The notes under the pieces were generated by a model. It was given only the letters and a program-made list of their open reading frames with translations. It searched no databases and was not told the DNA's origin. Both the position numbers and the translations under genes were made by a program. From Luidia sarsii (taxonomy: Eukaryota; Echinodermata; Asteroidea; Paxillosida; Luidiidae), in assembly GCA_949987565.1 (NCBI GenBank), contig OX465119.1:7352694-7416693 (forward strand): a stretch of DNA of 64,000 nucleotides, written 5' to 3'. Numbering within the stretch: the first letter of the stretch is position 1; the number at the start of each line of letters is the position of its first letter. Positions 28,201 through 37,885 of the stretch are shown one piece after another.

Positions 28201-31200
28201 CAAAGTTCACATTAAAGTGTGAACTATGCAAGGGGAAGTGGCCAGGGTGAATAATATCTCATTGTAATATCCAACTGCACTGTGGCTGTGCATAGATTTA
28301 GATAAGACAAGCAATCAGCAAATTCAAAACAATTGTTATAATTTAATCATGGTTTTGTTATTTGCCTTTTCCATCTCAACGGAAAGGGCATATTTTCTGT
28401 TTCTTCTTCCACTTCCTCTTCTTTGGCCGATAAATCCCGTAGACAAAGCACGGGTGCATTGTAATAAGTTTTTTAGCAATATGGAAAGACCGTTCTTAAC
28501 CACTTCGCGCCGGGGGGTTTTTCAGCGTCGATGACCACCATACGGGGGTTGTTGAACAATGCATCATTTTCAAATCTCGCTAAAACAATCAGAACAATAT
28601 ATTTCTGTGAAATAAATCGATAGGGGTATACTATGGGTACAAAAGAGTAAAACCTGGCACAATTCGAACGTTGTTGTGGCTTTTGTCAAGAGATTATCCG
28701 TTCGAAAAAGGGCCCTTTGTGCATCGTCAATGGACCGTAACGGACGTGTGTGTGTGCGTGCGTGTACGCTGCTGACAATCGCTGACCGCAGACTCCAGCC
28801 TCCACTCCGGGCAGTCAAATCTTCGAGTTGGTCAGCCACAACCGAGCGTACAGATTACGTTAAAGAATGTGGGGGGAATTCCAATGCCAGACCGACGACC
28901 GTTGGGCTGTGTGGCATGCAAAGACAATGTCCCCCACGTGCTTTCAGCTGCAGCGCGGTATCCCTCGATCCTCCACAGTAAAAGTCCCACAATTGCACAA
29001 TTACTGCTGCTAATCTTGCAATTCATGTGGCAACTTGCGTCAAAAAGGGTCTTTGTACTGATTCGTATTGCTTTGTTCTAAGCTGAAAAGAGTCTTTGTT
29101 TAGAATGTGGACAATAGTGGTGCCCGGATTCGGAGGGCCCCATCGCATAGTCAAGCCAATGGAGCTCCGGATTCGGAGGTCCCGGCGCGAAGTGGTTAAC
29201 CAAACTTGGCCAAAACATTGTCCCCGAGGTCTATTAGTGCCGCGCACAATGACACTATTATTACTTCATCATGTGTCACGTGACAGCGCTTTATAGGGGC
29301 AAATTATTATTTGATAAGCAAAAGTGCAACTTTGTTTGGTTTCAATTTTGCACTCTATCTAAGTTGAGAAAAGGTGTATCCAAAAAATGCCATCATTTGA
29401 TTGTGACATCATCTCATGAATATTTATGAGGTCATGAACTTTTCAGATGTTCACATTCAATTTGTGATATTTAGAAACATGATTTAGAAACACCTTCTGG
29501 GGCCAAAATGACATGACATCATCAAAATAAGAGATTTTAAAACACATATCACCCATAGGCCAATGACCTTGAAACTTGGTGGGCAGTTAGTTATTGAGCC
29601 ACACACTCAAAATCTAAAAATTGGAACCAATTGAATATTGTTTCAAATTATTATGAATTTTTGAATATTGTCCCATAGACATTGTGCATAAAATTTGTGC
29701 CCGGCATCAAAGAATGTACGCTGCAGCCTGGTGAATTTCCTGACATGTTGCGCAATTGGAAAAAATGCTGTGATCTCTTTGCTGTGTGTCAGGTCATTTA
29801 CATGCACATGCGTAACTCGGCTGTCAAAGCCCAAGTTGAATTTGCTAACTGTGATTTAAGTTTAAGGCGCTGTAAAAATGTATAGTAGTTTAGCATTGCC
29901 TATATTTTGACACAAAAAACCTCAGCATACATGTAGGAAAGGCTGTTTGATCTGACTTATACAGACAACACCTTTAGTTTGATTTTCCTTTTCATACTGA
30001 AAATAGAATGAAAAAGAAAATAAGAAATAGGACTTCAAAGAGGTTTTGCCCTTACTCGACGTGGTAAACACTGAATGCTCAGTGCTTTGCCCGGTGCCTG
30101 ATAAAAATATTTCAGGCAGCTCGGGCAGGATTCGAACCCGCGACTCCCGAATTCTAGTACGGACATCTTAACCACTGGACCACCGAGCTGGTCAAGGTCG
30201 TGTGGTGAAACAGAAACTTAAAGTGATATACAAAAATGTTGCAAACTGCTTACTGACTAAAATTACCAACAATAAATCTTAAAATTTAGTGGGCCTGAGG
30301 TTTCATCCTAGCAGGACCTTCCTCAAAGGCAGAGTGACAAGGACAAAACAGATACATGTACACAAAGGAAGGGGGAAGAGAGTGAATAGGACATGGATGA
30401 GAAACAAAGGACAAAGAATAAAGTTGATAGGGAGAGATCAAAGGGAAGGGCAAGGAGTAGGGTAGGGATTAGTGAGAAGAGGGGGAAAGATCAAAGAGAG
30501 AAGTGTGAAGCAGAGTACACAAAAGAAGGATTATCAGAAAGCTGCATGGTGTTAGTCATTACTCATTACCCTCCTGGATGTTGAGACCATGTGGTTGAAT
30601 AGTCTGAAGACGCTTCATCCACATTTTCTCACGGCAAAGAAGGAGAGCATTACTACGGTGACCAAGTGGTTCTATGCCCAGTACACTCATATCTGATATC
30701 GAATGATCAGGGAGATTGAAGTGATACCCAACAGGGGTGTGCATTTTACCGGTTTTGATTGTAGACCTATGGCCATAGATACGTTTTTTGAGGGTGTTTT
30801 TTGTCTCGCCAACATACTGAACATTACAAATTCTACATGAGATGAGGTATATGATGTTTGAGGTAGTGCACGTGATAGAGTCATAGGTCGTGTGGGTAGT
30901 TCCAGAAGAATGTCCATTGAAAGAGTCTATTTCCTTGACATGTGTCTTGCAAACAATGCATTTTGAGGTACACTTAAATGTACCAAATTTAGTGGGAGGT
31001 GAAGTGTCCAAAGGGGGAACCTCTGCTCGGACAATTAAGTCACGCAGGTTACGTGGGCGCCTGAAAGCCAAAACAGGCGAATTTGGAATGGCATCAGCCA
31101 GACGATCTGAAGTGTGGAGAATATGGTGGTTTTCTTCCTGAGAGGAGGAAGAGAAGGGTGGTAGGAAGTAACTAAGGGAACCTTGGGATTGTCCTTGGGA

Positions 31201-34200
31201 CCTGGTGGCTTTTGTTTGAGTGCCGAACTTCTGGGAATGGATTAGACTTTAGCAATGGAGTTCTTCACTTGGCGAGAACTATAGCCTCTAGCAACCAAGT
31301 TACTGGCCAATGTATTGCGGCAAAAGTCAGACTCATTGGAACAAAATAATATGCCTCAATCTGAGGGCCTGGCTGTAAGCTATACCAGTCTTACAGTGTC
31401 TGGGGTGACAACTGGAGTGGAGGCATGGAGATATTGAAGAGTGTCGGTGGGCTTACAATACAAGTCAGTAGTAAGTGTATTAAGGTCTTTACAGACAGTG
31501 AAACTATCACTTTGCAGTGTAGATGCTTAGTGTATATCGGCCCTTTTGGTTGCATGTCAGTATTAAAAAGAAGTTTGATTTTTGTATTAGCATTTTATCC
31601 CTGTGTATTAGCAATTCTGTTTTTGTACATGTATCACTGTCACCATTTTCTTCTGTGATTCGACACTGTTACACATGTTTGTATATGAGATCTCTGGGGT
31701 AGTACCGGTAGGTGGAATAGTGTAGCATGTATTGTGCAGGGTTAGACTTATTGATTGAACACTTACTGTATGGACCCCCTCGCCAAGTCATGTGGCATCA
31801 GATCTTTATAACTGCAGAAAGAAAGAAAGAATAACTTGTAACAAGAATGAATTCTCAGAACATCTGAGCAGACAACAACAGATGCTTGGTTCCACCATTT
31901 CTCTCACATACCTTTACTGGATATTCTAACAACTAAGATGCCAAATTGTACACATATTATATCATTTCTAAGAAATGATTGAAAATGGTTTATAAAAGTG
32001 TAACAATGTGCAAATAACTGGCGATATTTATTCCTTTTTTATCATCATTTATATGCATATATAGGTGTATACAGGCCCTCGACATTGATGAGATTTGCAT
32101 TTTGGTCACTTTCATAACTAAGCAGTTTACAACATTTGATGTATACATACAACATACCAAAATACAGTTGTGTTGTAGTAAAGTTGATATCATGGTCATA
32201 GTCATGTACATGTATGGGCCAATGTTAGAATAACTAGCGTAATGCAATCACTTACTCCGTGCCTGACATGAGGAATGGTGTTCTGACTCCTTCAATAAGG
32301 ACAATGTTCTTACTGCCTTGTTTAGCCAGGGTCTTCTTGCTTTTGGTAGCCACATTATTACCTTCTCTGATAGCAGAGGTACTCAATGCACACAGTCCAT
32401 CTGTAAAGAATGAACAAATAAGATAAACAAAATATACCACACAATTACATAAATGCAATAGTACTAGCGTTGGGCAAAACCAAATTTTAGAAGTAGGAAT
32501 GGGAAAAGGGTTGACAAAAATCTTGGGGTTGGACCGAGATTACGGACAGTGTGAACTGAAAAAGCCTCTCTAGTTTACTCGCACCAGAGCTCGCACTACC
32601 GACTATACTAACTAGTACACTAATACTAATACCAATAGTAATGATACATTAGTATCAGGCTAGTAGCATTACTATTATAATGTATTACTAGTAATATGGG
32701 AAGGTTTGCGGTGACACCATGTATCAGGTCTCTTAAAGGAAGAGGTTTGGTTCTGAAAAGAACCTGAGTGGTAACTCGACGTTTCGACCAGTATGCTCTG
32801 GCCGTCATCAGGAGAATGTCTTGGGCTCGGTGGTGGAACTCCTTGTGTACCGGTGGTCGCTGAGGCGGGAAGGCGGGAAAGATAATCCTCTGGGGAGGAT
32901 TATCCTAAGGGCTTAGGTCACTGAGGTGGGAAGGCAGGAAACCCTAAGGGGAGACTGGTAGGGGGGAACCTATGGGTGCTCACTGGGATGTGTCAGAAGG
33001 TGGTGGGGAGGCCGTGGATATAGGTGATTCATAAGTCGGCTAGGGAAGGGGGGGGGCCTTAGACTGGTGTGGGCAAGGTTTGGGTGACCTGGGATATAGA
33101 AGATCCATTGGTCGGGATGAGGGGGAGCCATATGTCGCTGAGGTGATAGCCGATGTCTTGGGGTACTGTGTCGTGCTTGCGGATTTCGATGGCCTCTCGG
33201 ATCCGTCGGGAGTGCCATTGTTGAATGGGGACGATTAGTTCCACTGCCTGCCAGTTGACTGGGTTGTCCTCAGAGTGGGAGTGCTTGACTATAGATGACT
33301 TGTGCTCCTTCAGTCGGGTTGCCAGATTTCTACCGGTCTTCCCAATGTAGACTTTTCCACATTCGCAGGGGATACGGTAGACACCTGGCTGTTCCAAGGA
33401 GGCTGGTTTGTCCTTGTAGGTGTGGAGGGAGGACTGGAGCTTGTTGGTCGATGAGTGGAAGACTCTTATGCCCGCTCTGTGGAAGACCCGTTGTAGCCGG
33501 TGGGATGCTGGTCCTATGTATGGAAGGGTGACTGAGGGAGGCTTGGTGGAGGTAGCAGTCTGTGTGGGTCGGTTTCCTGTAGACGGTGTGTGCAAGGGTG
33601 CCGTCAGGGTTGCAGGAAACCTTGACGTCCAGGAAAGGGATGGAGCCATCCTGTTCAACTTCCATGGTGAAGGCAATGTTGGGGTGTTCCTGCAGTACCT
33701 CAACGGACAACACCCCAACATTGCCGGTACATAAGGAGTTCCACCACCGAGCCCAAGACTTTCTCCTGATGACGGCCAGAGCATACTGGTTGAAATGTCG
33801 AGTTACCACTCAGGTTCTTTTTAGAACCAAACCTCTTCCTTTAAGAGACCTGATACATGGTGTCACCGCAAACCTTCCTATATTGATTCACCCACCATGC
33901 AAAGCCTTAAGTCTTATTTATTACTAGTAAAGTAGTAAGTAATTACTAATACTATGAAAAAGTCTCAAAATTTAGTGGGCTTGACATTTTGATCCTAGCA
34001 GGACCTTTCTCAAAGGCAGAGTGACAAGGACAAAACAGATACATGTACACGAAGGAAGGAGGAAGAGAGTGAATATCACACGGATGAGAAACAATGGACA
34101 AAGAGGAAAGCTGGTAGGGTGGGATCAAAGGGAAGGGCAAGGAGTAGGGTAGGGATTAGTGAGAAGAGGGGGAAAGATCAAAGACCGCATTTACACTCAA

Positions 34201-37200
34201 TATTGCACGGGTGATTCAAGGACGATTGAATCCTGCAAGGAGGATTGAATCGTGCTTTACCGCAAGTGTAAACGCGAGGCGGATTGAGCCTCTACCCGGA
34301 TCGAATCCTCCTTTTCGAATCTCCCTTTCGGGAAGGATTTATTGAGTGTAAACGCAAAAGGAGGATTGAATACCGCAATGTGACACGGCAACATCCGGTA
34401 GTGAATTAAAGGAAGCCTGAAAGCCGGCGATAATAAAGTTTATTGGAGTACAGTACAGGACGCGTCTGCACGTTACTCGTTAGGCATGTAATCGTTGCTC
34501 ATTCCATGCTTGCTCTCTTGGTCTTGTGTCGCCGTATCGCCGACAGTTTTTGGAATTTGCCCATTCCAACCACGTCGTAACATTGATAGCCATGGCGTCC
34601 ATTGGAATCGACGATGGTCGTGGACGGGTGAGCAGTCCGGTATGGACAGATTTAGATTTCAAAACTTTCCTTGACATTTGGGCAACAGTGGAAATTAAGA
34701 CCAAGCTAGACGGGACCCAGATAGCCAATAATATAAGCAGGAGTAACATCGCAGTGAAATCCTCCATTTTCGTATATCGTGCAGACGTATGCAATACAGT
34801 ATACATGTACATGTATACTTTGCATGCATGCAGTACGCGTGTGCGGAAAAAATGACCCAATGGTGGCTATAGCGCAAACTCCATGACCTTCTTTCCGGTG
34901 AAAAGGGGGATTGGAGGGCAATCGAGATTGAGTGTAAACGCGACACAAGTTATTTGCGGCTGGCCGCCCTGTGTTTTTTTGCGACCATAGGATTCGATCC
35001 TCCTTTTCAGGATTGAGTGTAAACGCAGTGAAGGAGAGAAGTGTGGAGGAGTGAACACAAAAGAAGGATTATCAAAAAGCAAGCATGGTGTTAGTCATTA
35101 CCCTTCTGGATGTTGAGACTGGTTGATAGTCCGAAGACACTTCATCCACATTTTCTCCCGGCTAAGCCGGACAGCATTGCTACGGTGACCATAGTCCGAG
35201 TAACTTGGACCCTTACAATCGCCCTTTTTAAATATTTTGAGGTTTCGGGCGATGTAGGGTCCAAGGAAAACTGCTCGGAAACCCGAGAAACTAACTATGT
35301 GTTCGACTCCATGACTACCCCCGACCAAAACCAGATTTTACCCCGGAAAATCAAATTTTGAAATTTTCAGATTCGGGTGACTGTAGGGTCCAAGGATTGT
35401 GGCTGTGCATATGCTACTTCATCGTCTGAAATTTCTGTAATGTCATCTTTGAAAAATACCCCCGACCGAAATCCCCAGATTTACCCCCCAAAACACCAGT
35501 GAAACCGTCCCACGCGTCCATTGAGGATTCAGTGAGAATGAAGTAGCATATGCACAGCCACAATCCTTGGACCCTACAGTCACTCGAATCTCAAAATTTC
35601 AAAATTCGATAAAAAAGGGTGACTTGTCGGGTCCAAGTTACTCAGACTACCTATATCGTGGGAACCCCCGTTTTCGACGCTACACGTTTTCGACGCTTAG
35701 CCTTCTAACTCACATCGCACGATGAAAACAACTCCGTATAACGATCTCAGACTTCGTACCTTACAGACTGTTTTCTGCTCTTGTCCGCCACCGAAAATGT
35801 GGAAAGTTAAGGCTTTTCCAGTAGGCCAAACTCGTGTAAATCAAAAAGTTGCTCTTTTGGGGTCTATTTTCCTAGGTACAAAATTGGCAGTTGCTTCGAA
35901 GCTCCAGTTTTCTTTATTGTTGGTCCTAAAAAAAATCTGAGTGTACCATAAGAAACCCCAACATCCGTAGAAAAAAAATATATCACGCAACTTGAGGCAG
36001 TCCGTTCTGAGTAAAAACTATGGAGGCTACTATAGGGCGTCTCGCTTATATAATTTTTTTTATTTATTTTTTTATTATTATTTAAAGACAAAAAGTAACA
36101 TGGCCCAATAGGCTTTTATAAAAAATAAAAAAATAAAAGGGTAGCTACAGAAAGTACCAAGAAGGAGGAAATGTGTCTCTGGGGTGGCATTGGGAAAGGT
36201 CATAACTGAAGAAGCAGTGAGAAAGAGGATTGTGGAGTTTTTTTTAAACGTCACAAAAGAAGACATTAACAAGACCAATCCGTTTTAAGCATAAATTATG
36301 AATGATTTGAGGAAAGTGTTAGAAGCAGTGTGGACAAACAAAAACAAAAATGAATACAAAAAAAACATACAGGGAAGAATTTTACAGTGCCACACAGCAT
36401 TTTGAGTTATTTTAAGAATTTATTTTGCGTTTGGCTGACTGGGACACCTTACTAAACACCACTGACGAAAATAGGTGACGATGCTTACTGCGCGTTGCGC
36501 CGCGGACGTCAACAAAACGGGGTAATCTTAAGGAAGTGACTGGCTTGATCAACCTTCTCTATGATTATTCTAGTAATAGTCTGTGGTGTGGACAAAGTGA
36601 CTGGGACCTCTTTTAGTGTGATACTTTCGTCCACATTGTTCAGTTTGAAGAAAAGTCCTTAAATCGCCGAAAACCGGTTATTGGAGGATAACCTTATTAT
36701 TTCCATACAATACACCACAATCAGGATACTAGTTCTATTCCCAATGCACCGCGCACACCCAACCTTACAGACATCATTACGGACACAGCACAACTGTGCC
36801 GACACAGCACAACCCACTGCTGTGCCATCTGCCCGCACCACCCGTTCTGGTCGCAGCGTGCATTGGCCTAAACGCCATGTCACATTCATCCAAGTTACTC
36901 GGACCATGGAGCTATAAAAAGGTAGCTCCATGCTCGGACTAGTCATCGGGTTAATAAATGCATAGGACAAAAAGAATTGAATAATATTAATAAGACTCTG
37001 ACTCTGAGGAAAATACTATAATGCATATAAATTATAATTATAAGTAAATTACAACCAATGACTTTACCGGGACTTTACCGGGCCGATTGAGCCGGGTTCT
37101 ACTTTGCTTGCACTTATGACTTAGCAGAATCAATTCTACGCTAACCAACTTACTTATTCTACCACCAGCAGAGCCGATAAATTGAAATAAAGATGATGTT

Positions 37201-37229
37201 CGGCATCTATGAAGTAACTGGGTGGCCAT
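11166..37229 (-). CDS. HADHB: Trifunctional enzyme subunit beta (mitochondrial 3-ketoacyl-CoA thiolase)
   Basis: The thiolase subunit of the mitochondrial trifunctional protein catalyses the last step of long-chain fatty-acid beta-oxidation, cleaving 3-ketoacyl-CoA with CoA. Thirteen coding exons, in transcript order: 37154-37229, 32256-32400, 31767-31811, 27903-27934, 27432-27587, 27072-27193, 23749-23817, 23218-23310, 22662-22874, 21681-21808, 20979-21141, 11694-11858, 11166-11201. All have GT-AG borders and compatible phases; they sum to 1443 nt (480 residues; human HADHB has 474). Thiolase residues are visible: nucleophilic Cys142 in TMACISS, His385 in EYHEAFAGQ, His434 in [10 protein letters not shown] and Cys464 in AACAAGG. 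The N-terminus is an Arg/Ser/Leu-rich mitochondrial presequence. The C-terminus [11 protein letters not shown] matches the family ending. Introns are swollen by transposons. No frameshift or missing core residue was seen, so the gene looks functional. Confidence 0.95.
11268..11370 (-). mobile_element. tRNA-derived SINE, copy 2 (fragment)
   Basis: The plus strand reads ATTGGCAAAGAAAATG, then CCGGGATTTGAACCTAAGAC, then CTAGTGCTCTTCCA. This is the same order as the tRNA-like head and leader of the copy at 60497-60725. The body is lost or too diverged after about 11370. It lies in the last HADHB intron. Confidence 0.5.
11694..11858 (-). CDS. HADHB: HADHB exon with GHP motif and second cysteine
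   Basis: Encodes [26 protein letters not shown] and the AACAAGG block. The GHP histidine and the CAAGG cysteine complete the thiolase active site. It splices (GGA CAT|gtaagt) to the 12-codon last exon at 11166-11201 ([11 protein letters not shown], stop TAG). Confidence 0.93.
12580..14640 (+). repeat. Left inverted-repeat arm of the 8.2-kb element
   Basis: The arm contains two tandem related units starting near 12890 and 13800. Each has a CGGGG...GAGAGTTGGGGGAGACA block, a C-homopolymer near 13203 or 14136, and an AGAGCTTGCGGTT-type block. It also has clustered TTCGCGAA/TCGCGA motifs. It pairs with 18940-20759 on the other strand. Confidence 0.8.
14641..18939. other. Central part of the 8.2-kb element
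   Basis: Apart from the 86-bp array and a partial arm copy at about 17040-17500, I recognise no gene. A segment near 14770-14840 reads on the minus strand as CTCAATAAAAACCCAGCGGG followed by a GTGTCTCTCC-type block. This is reminiscent of the end of an LTR, but no second LTR, primer-binding site or coding domain was found. Confidence 0.4.
15325..15790 (+). repeat. 86-bp minisatellite
   Basis: Four close copies of an 86-bp unit start with AACGCCAGGTCTGCACTGCA (15328, then every 86 bp), followed by two shorter diverged copies to about 15790. The unit lacks stop codons in several frames, so long open frames appear on both strands. They are repeat artefacts, not genes. The array is in the centre of the 8.2-kb element. 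Confidence 0.85.
18940..20759 (-). repeat. Right inverted-repeat arm of the 8.2-kb element
   Basis: Reverse-complement match of the left arm with the same internal order, including G-homopolymers near 19200 and 20125 and the terminal GATCAGTACTG. Scattered substitutions and small indels between the arms show that they are not a recent perfect palindrome. Confidence 0.8.
20979..21141 (-). CDS. HADHB: HADHB exon with HEAF motif
   Basis: Encodes [20 protein letters not shown], then [20 protein letters not shown], then the MGRKGK end. The HEAF histidine is a conserved thiolase active-site residue. The intron downstream of this exon (11859-20978) contains the 8.2-kb TIR element. Confidence 0.93.
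21905..22355 (-). mobile_element. Degenerate relic of the TTAA element seen at 28500-29195
   Basis: Starts CCACTTCATGCCGGGACCTC and shares ordered blocks with 28500-29195 in reverse orientation. Examples are CACTATTGTCCACATTCTAA, GGATCGAGGGATA-like and GAATTGTGCCAGGTATTACT. The far end is missing and the TTAA next to the near end has decayed. It lies within a HADHB intron. Confidence 0.65.
25281..26836 (+). repeat. 49-bp minisatellite array
   Basis: About 27 copies of a 49-bp GC-rich unit (ATTTAATCCGGGAGGAGGGA, then CGCTGGAGGACGCGTCGCAC, then TGCGCTGTG) run to 26590, with two more copies at 26745-26836 after a MITE insertion. Variation is mostly CpG-type transitions (for example CGCGTCGC/CGCATCGC). 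One early unit is shortened. Confidence 0.95.
26591..26740. mobile_element. 150-bp piggyBac-type MITE inside the minisatellite
   Basis: Inverted ends CTCTTTCACTACGG and CTCTTTCCGTACGG are flanked on both sides by TTAA (26587-26590 and 26741-26744). The 49-bp host unit contains TTAA once, and the array resumes exactly after the second TTAA, so the insertion and its 4-bp duplication are unambiguous. Inside, GAGCCGATGTATCGG occurs twice. TTAA duplication is the hallmark of piggyBac elements. Confidence 0.85.
27432..27587 (-). CDS. HADHB: HADHB exon with catalytic cysteine
   Basis: Encodes [18 protein letters not shown] and continues through [17 protein letters not shown]. The Cys in TMACIS is the acyl-accepting nucleophile of thiolases. 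The exon is preceded by a 32-nt micro-exon (27903-27934, [10 protein letters not shown]) that restores the frame. Confidence 0.93.
28500..29195. mobile_element. 0.7-kb piggyBac-type non-autonomous element
   Basis: The ends CCACTTCGCGCCGGG are perfect inverted repeats and are flanked by TTAA at 28496-28499 and 29196-29199. No transposase frame is present. The short open frames inside are not conserved in the relic at 21905-22355. It lies in the HADHB intron between 27934 and 31767. Confidence 0.85.
30119..30188 (-). tRNA. tRNA-like sequence (tRNA pseudogene or SINE head)
   Basis: The reverse strand begins GCTCGGTGGTCCAGTGGTTA and ends GGGTTCGAATCCTGCCCGAG plus C. GCTCGG pairs with CCGAGC, the T-arm GCGGG/CCTGC closes a TTCGAAT loop, and A- and B-box promoter motifs are present. 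The anticodon stem pairs poorly and the acceptor stem is 6 bp, so a working tRNA is unlikely. It abuts a Penelope-like element. Confidence 0.4.
30236..31520 (-). mobile_element. Penelope-like element, family 1, 5'-truncated
   Basis: The minus strand carries, in order, a decayed reverse-transcriptase C-terminal part and a GIY-YIG endonuclease frame. The RT part is at about 31500-31080 (readings such as [14 protein letters not shown] and then a CSNESDF block, with stops). The endonuclease follows at 31071-30559, then a 3' tail to about 30236. The tail includes a GATCCTAGCAGGACC-type motif near 30310-30340 that recurs elsewhere in the window. Confidence 0.75.
30559..31071 (-). pseudogene. GIY-YIG endonuclease domain of Penelope-like element 1
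   Basis: A 170-residue open frame. It has a Cys-rich linker (CTSKCIVC around residues 34-41), then [20 protein letters not shown] with the GIY-YIG fold signature (IYLI...YVG), [10 protein letters not shown] and a downstream [11 protein letters not shown]. This is the C-terminal endonuclease that nicks target DNA in Penelope-like retroelements. The upstream RT is disrupted, so the element is dead even though this frame is open. Confidence 0.8.
32695..32853 (+). repeat. Inverted repeat of Penelope-like element 2, downstream (3') arm
   Basis: Reverse-complement match of 33724-33882 over 159 bp. Its reverse strand contains CTGATGACGGCCAGAGCATA followed by CTGGTCGAAACGTC. This is a hammerhead-like core (CUGAUGA, a short hairpin GGCCAG/CUGGUC, GAAA, then GUC). 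Confidence 0.8.
33130..33700 (-). pseudogene. Frameshifted RT C-terminus plus GIY-YIG domain
   Basis: One frame (about 33686-33528) reads [20 protein letters not shown], then [20 protein letters not shown], the typical end of a Penelope-type RT. Near 33525 the frame shifts. A second frame continues [14 protein letters not shown] and, from about 33385, [20 protein letters not shown] with [11 protein letters not shown], a GIY-YIG nuclease of a different family from the one at 30559-31071. The frameshift and missing RT core make it non-functional. Confidence 0.8.
33724..33882 (-). repeat. Inverted repeat of Penelope-like element 2, upstream (5') arm
   Basis: Partner of 32695-32853 with a few substitutions. 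The plus strand reads CTGATGACGGCCAGAGCATA and then CTGGTTGAAATGTC, so this arm has two changes in the GAAAC/GTC part of the hammerhead-like core. Confidence 0.8.
33955..34184 (-). mobile_element. Penelope-like element 1 fragment, first part
   Basis: Plus-strand order GTGGGCTTGACATTTTGATC, CTAGCAGGACCTTTCTCAAA, then GGGATTAGTGAGAAGAGGGG matches the 3' tail of the element at 30236-31520. It is broken at 34185 by another insertion and resumes at 35029. Confidence 0.8.
34185..35028. mobile_element. 0.84-kb TIR element inserted in a Penelope fragment
   Basis: Ends CGCATTTACACTCAAT and ATTGAGTGTAAACGCAG are inverted repeats, and subterminal GAGTGTAAACGC copies occur inside. The empty site is visible by comparison with 30236-31520. 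A plus-strand frame at 34526-34855 reads [19 protein letters not shown] and later GTQIANNIS. This resembles the Myb/SANT-like DNA-binding proteins of Harbinger-type transposons but is short, so a deletion derivative is likely. Confidence 0.6.
35029..35191 (-). mobile_element. Penelope-like element 1 fragment, second part
   Basis: Continues the fragment 33955-34184 exactly where the intact relative continues (AGAGAAGTGTG, AAAAGAAGGATTATC, TGGATGTTGAGAC, TTCATCCACATTTTCTC). It is cut off at 35191 by the fold-back element starting there. Confidence 0.8.
35192..35651. mobile_element. Fold-back element 'Z', copy 1
   Basis: Starts TAGTCCGAGTAACTTGGACC and ends with its inverse (GTCCAAGTTACTCAGACTA). 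Internal halves also mirror each other (ATTGTGGCTGTGCATATGCT against AGCATATGCACAGCCACAAT). It interrupts the Penelope fragment on its left and abuts element Y copy 1 on its right. Confidence 0.7.
35654..36690 (-). mobile_element. Element 'Y', copy 1
   Basis: A 1.04-kb copy read on the minus strand from TATCCTCCAATAACCGG (36690) to GGGGGTTCCCACGATA (35654). The termini share TATC and GTTTTCGACG in inverted orientation. There is no transposase. Confidence 0.8.
37154..37229 (-). CDS. HADHB: HADHB coding exon 1 (mitochondrial presequence)
   Basis: The exon starts [17 protein letters not shown], with Arg but no Asp or Glu, as expected for a matrix-targeting peptide. It ends at a strong donor GTAAGT in phase 1, which fits the phase of the exon at 32256-32400 (joined codon AAT). 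It was found because the 32256-32400 exon has no start codon of its own. Identification rests on presequence character and phase match, so it is inferred more than the core exons are. An additional upstream non-coding exon is possible. Confidence 0.75.
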
Positions 37230-37719
37230 CTTTTTAGGATAAATCAGTACTGCTGCGGCGATTTGTTTGATTTACATGTATCGATACTTGCAATAGGTCG
37301 GCCTGTACATCTACGCAAATTCACCGTCACTCTGTACTACTAGTATTAGTATTACTATTAGATTTCTACTACTACTAGTAGTACTAGTGCTACGGCGTCC
37401 CATGTATGACACCAAGTATTTGAATATAATGCTCAGTGGCTATCGTACGCGTTACGGCAGCCGTAACGCATTTTCCATTTTCTATAGTTACCGCACTGCA
37501 ACTGCGCAAGCGCGAACCCCACATGCACAGACAGCACCGCCTCAAGCTCAGTACAGACACAAGAAATATGGCAAATTCTCTGGCTGTACGAGGCATGTAT
37601 GCGTCACGACGTATGACACTCAACCACGTGGTTAGGGTATGGTTGCGCACTACACACGTATGACGCATTGTGTATGGTTGGTGGCCTAACACACGCAACG
37701 TTGGGCATTTTGGTCCAGT

Positions 37720-37885
37720 TTGACCCTAACCGTAATCGTAACACTAACCGTAACCTAATCCTAAACCTAACCCTAATCCTAATCCTAACCCTCACTCTAT
37801 CCCTAACACTAACTCAACCCTAACTCTAACCGTAACCGTAACCGTAACCCCATGGTAACCCTAACCGTAACACCCTAAGCCTAAC
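37720..37885 (+). repeat. Degenerate telomere-like CCCTAA/CCGTAA repeats
   Basis: Irregular runs of CCCTAA, CCGTAA, TCCTAA and related hexamers. The reverse strand gives an Arg/Leu-rich open frame that is an artefact. The array is interstitial and degenerate, and lies within element X. Confidence 0.85.

Larger units (their letters stand above)
32695..33882 (-). mobile_element. Penelope-like element, family 2, between 159-bp inverted repeats
   Basis: Inverted repeats 32695-32853 and 33724-33882 bracket a minus-strand RT C-terminus and GIY-YIG domain. Penelope-like elements often carry terminal repeats in unusual orientations, and this arrangement fits. The coding part lacks most of the RT, so it is a defective copy. 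It lies in HADHB intron 1. Confidence 0.8.

Noticed and set aside
37604..37795. Arg/Leu-rich minus-strand frame
   Set aside because: Translation of degenerate telomere-like hexamers.
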